NCBI GenBank assembly: GCA_018814505.1
Contig: JAHIZQ010000017.1
Location: 1 to 10,522 of the forward strand
Source of the DNA: Candidatus Omnitrophota bacterium
Lineage (GTDB): Bacteria > Omnitrophota > Gorgyraeia > Tantalellales > Tantalellaceae
Direction: 5' to 3'
DNA: 10,522 nt
The translations under genes were made by a program, and so were the position numbers. Every line of letters starts with the position of its first letter. Positions within the stretch are counted from its first letter, which is position 1. This document shows, one piece after another, positions 7,634 to 10,522 of this stretch. The notes under the pieces were generated by a model, which worked only from the letters and a program-made list of their open reading frames with translations, did not search any database and was not told the origin of the DNA.

Positions 7634-7708
7634 AATTTTACATTCTGCGTTCTTGGTTAAATCAATTTTCTCATTTTTGTCATTTAGCGAATTGAATAAC
7701 TGTACAAA

Positions 7709-7764
7709 CTCCCCCTTTTTTTGGGGAAAGGAGGTTGGGGGATTTTAAAATTTTTAAAAACCCC
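7709..7764 (+). repeat. Second C-rich/G-rich interspersed repeat fused to an AT-rich inverted repeat
   Basis: On the plus strand, CTCCCCC, seven T, GGGG, AAAGGAGG, TT, GGGGGA and TTTT follow the same plan as the minus-strand element at 1548-1583 (C run, T-rich spacer, AAAGG-rich run, TT, five G, A, T run), so the two are family members in opposite orientation. The final GGGG (7738-7741) also begins an imperfect inverted repeat to CCCC (7761-7764), whose interior ATTTTAAAAT/TTTTTAAAAA can pair for about eight A:T pairs with one mismatch. The junction of the two motifs gives a compact hairpin-rich element about 56 bp long. Confidence 0.65.
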
Positions 7765-7842
7765 GTTTACTCTCACTTTTTCAAAAGGAGCAATTGATGT
7801 TTGTTCCTTTTCTCTAAATGAACATCCTTCACTTGTCATTCT

Positions 7843-7889
7843 TTTGTTATTTGTTCTTTGTCTTTCCGCTACGCCTTCGGCTTGCGGAA
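7843..7889. repeat. Three tandem 7-mers abutting an interrupted hairpin
   Basis: TTTGTTA, TTTGTTC and TTTGTCT stand in tandem at 7843-7863 (plus strand) and run straight into TTCCGC...GCGGAA at 7864-7889. That hairpin has a six-base outer stem, a small internal loop, and an inner GCC/GGC stem around TTC. The near-perfect 7-base period directly joined to a hairpin looks like a composite intergenic repeat rather than decayed coding DNA. Function unknown. Confidence 0.55.
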
Positions 7890-7935
7890 CCTGCAAGTAT
7901 ACACAAGAAGAATAACACGGTTTGTCATTACTTTT

Positions 7936-8865
7936 CTACCAATCTCGTAAAACTACAGGACGCCTTGCGGCACGCGCCGTGCGCTGTTCGGCTCTCATTC
8001 TCGCCTCTTCTTCTTCCTGTCCCGATAAAAGCATTTCTGCTTCTTCTTTTGTCATTCCCCCTTCAGGCGTCTCGGCTTCTTCAGGCATACTTGCTTCAGC
8101 AGACTCCTGTGAGTCTTTTTCACCTTTATCTTTTTGCTCCTTCTCTTGTTTTCTTTGTTCTTCTTCCTGCTTTTTCTCTTGTTCTGATTTTGTTTTCTCT
8201 TCTTCTTGCTCTTTTTGTTTATCCGCCTGCTCCTCTTTTTGCTCCTGTTCGCTCTTTTGACCTTCCTGATTCTTTTGTTCTTCCTCTTTTTGCTCGCCCT
8301 CTTCCTTCTTGTCCTGTTCTTTTTCTTTCTCTTCCTGAGGCTTTTCTTCTTGTCCTTTATCCTGCTTCTCTTGCTTATCCTGATCCATTTTTTCTTGAAG
8401 TTCTTTTATTTTTATATTCGTCAGTTCATAATTATACTTAGCAGACATATCTTCCGGAACTAATTCTATCGCTCTTCGATAATATTGTTCTGCTTGTTTA
8501 TAATTGTCCAGTGCGTCCTTAGGGGCACTGCTTTCAAGTTCTTCTCCCATCCTATATTTACTATTCCCTACATTATAAACGCTTTTTTCTTCAATTTCAT
8601 CTTTTCCTCCCGCAAGCGCCTTCAAAAAACCGGCATTTGCTTCAGTAAACGCGCGCTTTTGGTAGAGCGCGGCGGCTCTATTATACTCCGCGAAAGAATC
8701 TTCAGGTTTTTTCAAAAGCGCTTTATCATACAACTCAAGAGCTTCATCGTATTTCTCTTCTTCATACAATTTGTCAGCTTTCCTTATTTCTGACGCGCCG
8801 GCCACCAAAGACGCTGTCAGCATTGATGTAACTAAAAGACATATTGCGATGTTAAGTTTTGCCAT
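7936..8865 (-). CDS. batC: BatC-like TPR protein with long Glu/Lys/Gln-rich region
   Basis: This 309-residue protein has a signal sequence (about 1-23, ending VAGA), so it is probably exported. TPR-like repeats follow: 26-58 (ADKLYEEEKYDEALELYDKA), 59-85 and about 120-148 (AEQYYRRAIELVPEDMSAKY), matching the TPR layout of BatC. From about 157 to 258 comes a highly charged stretch almost entirely Glu, Lys, Gln, Asp and Gly, likely extended or coiled-coil. The end returns to ordinary composition, MTKEEAEMLLSGQEEEEARM, and closes on RPVVLRDW; a terminal K/R-D-W is, from memory, a conserved end of BatC proteins, so the C-terminus is intact. The start overlaps the end of batB by 14 bases; GGGAAGAG lies upstream. 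It presumably mediates protein contacts for the BatA/BatB VWA pair. Composition in the middle is biased enough that homology searches there would give false hits. Confidence 0.88.
   Translation of the reverse strand: MAKLNIAICLLVTSMLTASLVAGASEIRKADKLYEEEKYDEALELYDKALLKKPEDSFAEYNRAAALYQKRAFTEANAGFLKALAGGKDEIEEKSVYNVGNSKYRMGEELESSAPKDALDNYKQAEQYYRRAIELVPEDMSAKYNYELTNIKIKELQEKMDQDKQEKQDKGQEEKPQEEKEKEQDKKEEGEQKEEEQKNQEGQKSEQEQKEEQADKQKEQEEEKTKSEQEKKQEEEQRKQEKEQKDKGEKDSQESAEASMPEEAETPEGGMTKEEAEMLLSGQEEEEARMRAEQRTARAARRPVVLRDW
8092..8397 (-). repeat. Purine-rich low-complexity tract inside batC
   Basis: About 300 bases encode the Glu/Lys/Gln-rich region. The coding strand is nearly all A and G with regular C from CAG/CAA codons, so the plus strand is a long pyrimidine-rich tract of TTC, CTT, TTT and CTC units. 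Imperfect reuse of units such as GAGCAAAAA/GAAGAG codons suggests growth by slippage or unequal recombination. Opposite-strand reading frames here (rich in Phe, Leu, Ser) are by-products of the bias. Confidence 0.75.
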
Positions 8866-9871
8866 TTTTCTCTTCCCGTTTTCTTTCCGAGATCATCGGT
8901 TCGACCAAAAGGAGCAAAATGGCAAAAACAAGTGGAAGCTGAAACCGTTCATAGAAACGTTTTTCCATTTTGCTTTTAAACTCCTGTTTATCCATCTTTG
9001 AAAGTTTTTCTTCATATATGAGATCCAGTCCAAATTCGGTTCTCCCCGCGCGAACATACATCCCACCGGTTCGAATGGCCATGTTTTGAAGTATATTTTC
9101 CATAAGTTTTGTTTTAACAATGTTTCCTTCAGAATCTTTAAGAAAATTTATTTTCCCGGAACTGTCTTTTACTGGAACAAGTTCCCCTTTCTGAGACCCT
9201 ATGCCAACACAAAAAATTTTAATATCCTTTGCTTTTGCCGTTTCCACGGCTTTATCTATACCGCCCTCCAAATCTTCTCCGTCAGTTATTATTATAAGCA
9301 CTTTATCATCTTTTTTTTCACTCTCATAAGCAGAAATTGCCGCGTATATTGCCTGAGATAAAGACGTTCCCCCCACAGGAATCGTCTGCACATCAACATC
9401 GTCAAGAGCAAGTAAAAAACCGTCATAATCAATAGTCAAAGGGCACTGTAAAAACGCTGTACCGGAAAAAACTATAAGGCCAATTCTATCCCCGCGTATT
9501 TTCTTTACAAGGTCTTTTATCGCAAGTTTAGCGCGAAGAAGCCTGTTTGGCAAAACGTCTTCCGCAAGCATACTTTTTGACGTATCCAATGCAATAAGTA
9601 TGTCTACCCCCTTGCGTTTAACTTCCTGCCATTGAAATCCCCATTGAGGCCTTGCCAGGGCTATAATCAAAAAAAACAAAGCCATTACGATTATTGTTTT
9701 TTTTATTTTGGTCCTTTGCGGATTGTACGATTTTGATATTTCGGCAAGGGGTTCTTTATCAGCGAAAAGCCTCATAACTTTTTCTTTATTCCGTTCCCTA
9801 ATAATATAAAAAACAATTATCCCCGGAATCAACCACAAGAGTATAAATACGTAAGGAGCGCCAAACTTCAT
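8852..9871 (-). CDS. batB: BatB-like membrane-anchored von Willebrand factor A protein
   Basis: This 339-residue protein has membrane helices at about 7-25 and 58-75, a VWA domain at about 88-290, and a final helix at about 309-326. The metal-ion-dependent adhesion site is complete: DTSKS (Asp96, Ser98, Ser100), Thr169 in GGTSLS and Asp197 in ITDGED. The stretch DRIGLIVFSGTAFLQCPLTIDY (about 128-149) is typical of BatA/BatB, and ALARPQWG precedes the VWA domain as in the family. VWA domains bind a divalent cation and partner proteins; here the expected partners are BatA and the MoxR-type AAA+ ATPase. Its ATG follows the batA stop with no intervening base, and a strong AAGGAGG lies nine bases upstream, so this start is well supported. 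It overlaps batC by 14 bases. It is assigned as B rather than A from its position and the longer insert after the DGED motif; the two are close paralogues. Confidence 0.92.
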   Translation of the reverse strand: MKFGAPYVFILLWLIPGIIVFYIIRERNKEKVMRLFADKEPLAEISKSYNPQRTKIKKTIIVMALFFLIIALARPQWGFQWQEVKRKGVDILIALDTSKSMLAEDVLPNRLLRAKLAIKDLVKKIRGDRIGLIVFSGTAFLQCPLTIDYDGFLLALDDVDVQTIPVGGTSLSQAIYAAISAYESEKKDDKVLIIITDGEDLEGGIDKAVETAKAKDIKIFCVGIGSQKGELVPVKDSSGKINFLKDSEGNIVKTKLMENILQNMAIRTGGMYVRAGRTEFGLDLIYEEKLSKMDKQEFKSKMEKRFYERFQLPLVFAILLLLVEPMISERKREEKNGKT

Positions 9872-10522
9872 CTACGGTATCCTCCTTAAAAGCGTATTAG
9901 ACAAAACTGTCTCCAATACAAGCAGTAAAAGACCCGGCACAAGTAAAAACATAAAAAGTTCCCGATATATGTTATACCCTGACTCTTCAATCGGAGTTGT
10001 TTCAAGTTTATCTATTTTGGCATATATTTTTTTAAGAGAGGCCGTATCTGTCGCCCTAAAATACTCTCCGCCTGTTTCTTCCGCAATTTTTTTAAGCAAA
10101 TCTTCATCCATATCTATTCTCACGGATCGTAAAACCGTATTGCCAAACATATCCTGAACGGGATAAGGCGCAAGCCCTTTTGTCCCCGCTCCTATTGTAT
10201 AAATTTTCACGCCTAAGGCTTTTGCGGCTTCCGCGGCGGCTATAGGAGAAATCCTACCCGCGTTATTCCTTCCGTCAGTCAAAAGTATTATAATTTTTTC
10301 CTTTGCTGGAGAATCTTTTACCCTGTTTAACGCGGCTGTTATGGCCGAGCCAACAGCAGTACCGTCTTCTATCATGCCGATATTCACTCTTTCAAGATTT
10401 TTCTCCAGCCAATCATGATCTAAAGTAAGAGGGCAAACAGTGTACGCCAACGCGGCAAATGCGACCATCCCTATCCTGTCATTAGGCCTTTTAGGAACAA
10501 AATCTGAAAGTACATTTTTAAC
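9872..10522 (-). CDS. batA: BatA-like von Willebrand factor A protein, 5' end beyond window
   Basis: The frame is open from the right edge to the stop at 9872-9874, giving 216 residues of the C-terminal part. An ATG complementary to 10466-10468 exists, but the frame continues upstream as VLSDFVPKRPNDRIG, conserved family sequence, so the true start is outside. Visible: GMVAFAALAYTVCPLTLDHD, the MIDAS Thr in EDGTAVGSA (residue 55 of the visible part), and the MIDAS Asp in LLTDGRNNAGRI (residue 83). A C-terminal membrane helix, about FMFLLVPGLLLLVLETVL, lies near the end. The DxSxS part of the metal site and the N-terminal membrane helices would lie just to the right of the window. It is a close paralogue of the next gene, batB, to which it is joined with zero spacing. 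MoxR and a DUF58 gene are normally found upstream; this cannot be checked here. Confidence 0.92.
   Translation of the reverse strand, partial: VKNVLSDFVPKRPNDRIGMVAFAALAYTVCPLTLDHDWLEKNLERVNIGMIEDGTAVGSAITAALNRVKDSPAKEKIIILLTDGRNNAGRISPIAAAEAAKALGVKIYTIGAGTKGLAPYPVQDMFGNTVLRSVRIDMDEDLLKKIAEETGGEYFRATDTASLKKIYAKIDKLETTPIEESGYNIYRELFMFLLVPGLLLLVLETVLSNTLLRRIP

Larger units (their letters stand above)
7634..7935. other. 302-bp batC-batD spacer composed of repeat-like DNA, no credible gene
   Basis: This is the only long gap in the bat cluster. From left to right it holds an AT-rich leader before batD (7634-7708), a C-rich/G-rich repeat running into an AT-rich inverted repeat (7709-7764), a stretch of no recognised identity (7765-7842), a triple 7-base repeat abutting a hairpin (7843-7889), and about 45 bases up to the batC stop. 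Open frames here of up to 70 codons on the minus strand and longer ones on the plus strand lack family resemblance or ribosome binding sites and run through the repeats. No terminator with a good U-run after batC and no convincing promoter for batD were found by eye. Confidence 0.7.

Noticed and set aside
7684..7896. 70-codon minus-strand open frame between batC and batD
   Set aside because: It is made of the hairpin, the heptamers and the C/G-rich repeat read in one frame; it has no recognisable domain and the start lies inside the hairpin region.
7818..8463. Long plus-strand open frames rich in Leu, Phe and Ser
   Set aside because: They are the antisense of the Glu/Lys/Gln-rich part of batC; the composition follows from the polypyrimidine strand, and no ribosome binding site or family resemblance is seen.
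10466..10468. ATG as the start of batA
   Set aside because: The frame continues upstream to the window edge with conserved family sequence (PNDRIG), so this is an internal methionine.

Overview
The window holds a single co-oriented block of genes on the minus strand, read from the right edge to the left. I see eight complete or near-complete bacterial genes plus one gene cut by each edge, and no credible plus-strand gene. The DNA is moderately AT-rich, about 40% GC by eye, with unusually frequent CGCG. Gene content (a full Bat aerotolerance set, a split cobalamin-dependent methionine synthase, a small DUF6485 protein and MnmG) and intergenic GC-rich hairpin repeats suit an anaerobic or microaerophilic, didermal, uncultured lineage. 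Candidatus Omnitrophota or a relative is my best guess, but this is inference and no phylogenetic marker here proves it.

Right half, in transcription order: batA (5' end outside the window), batB, batC, a 302-bp gap filled with repeat-like DNA, batD and batE. BatA and BatB are membrane-anchored von Willebrand A proteins. BatC and BatE are TPR proteins with export signals. BatD is a large extracytoplasmic protein with a membrane anchor. Together they are expected to form an envelope complex normally worked with a MoxR AAA+ ATPase, which would lie beyond the right edge.

Left half: immediately after batE come three overlapping potential hairpins. Next is metH without its activation domain, then a gene for that activation domain alone, joined by a 4-base ATGA overlap. 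A C-rich/G-rich interspersed repeat follows, then a 66-residue cysteine-rich DUF6485 protein, and finally mnmG (tRNA U34 modification), whose 3' third is cut off by the left edge.

The gene junctions fall into two classes. Four are tight: 0, -14, -4 and -4 bases. Three of the four open junctions (batC/batD, batE/metH, activation gene/DUF6485) carry hairpin-forming GC-rich repeat DNA. I see no clearly new biological system. The most interesting points are the split MetH, the alternative hairpins in front of metH, the related repeats in opposite orientations, the cysteine-rich neighbour of the split MetH, and the composite element that splits the bat cluster.
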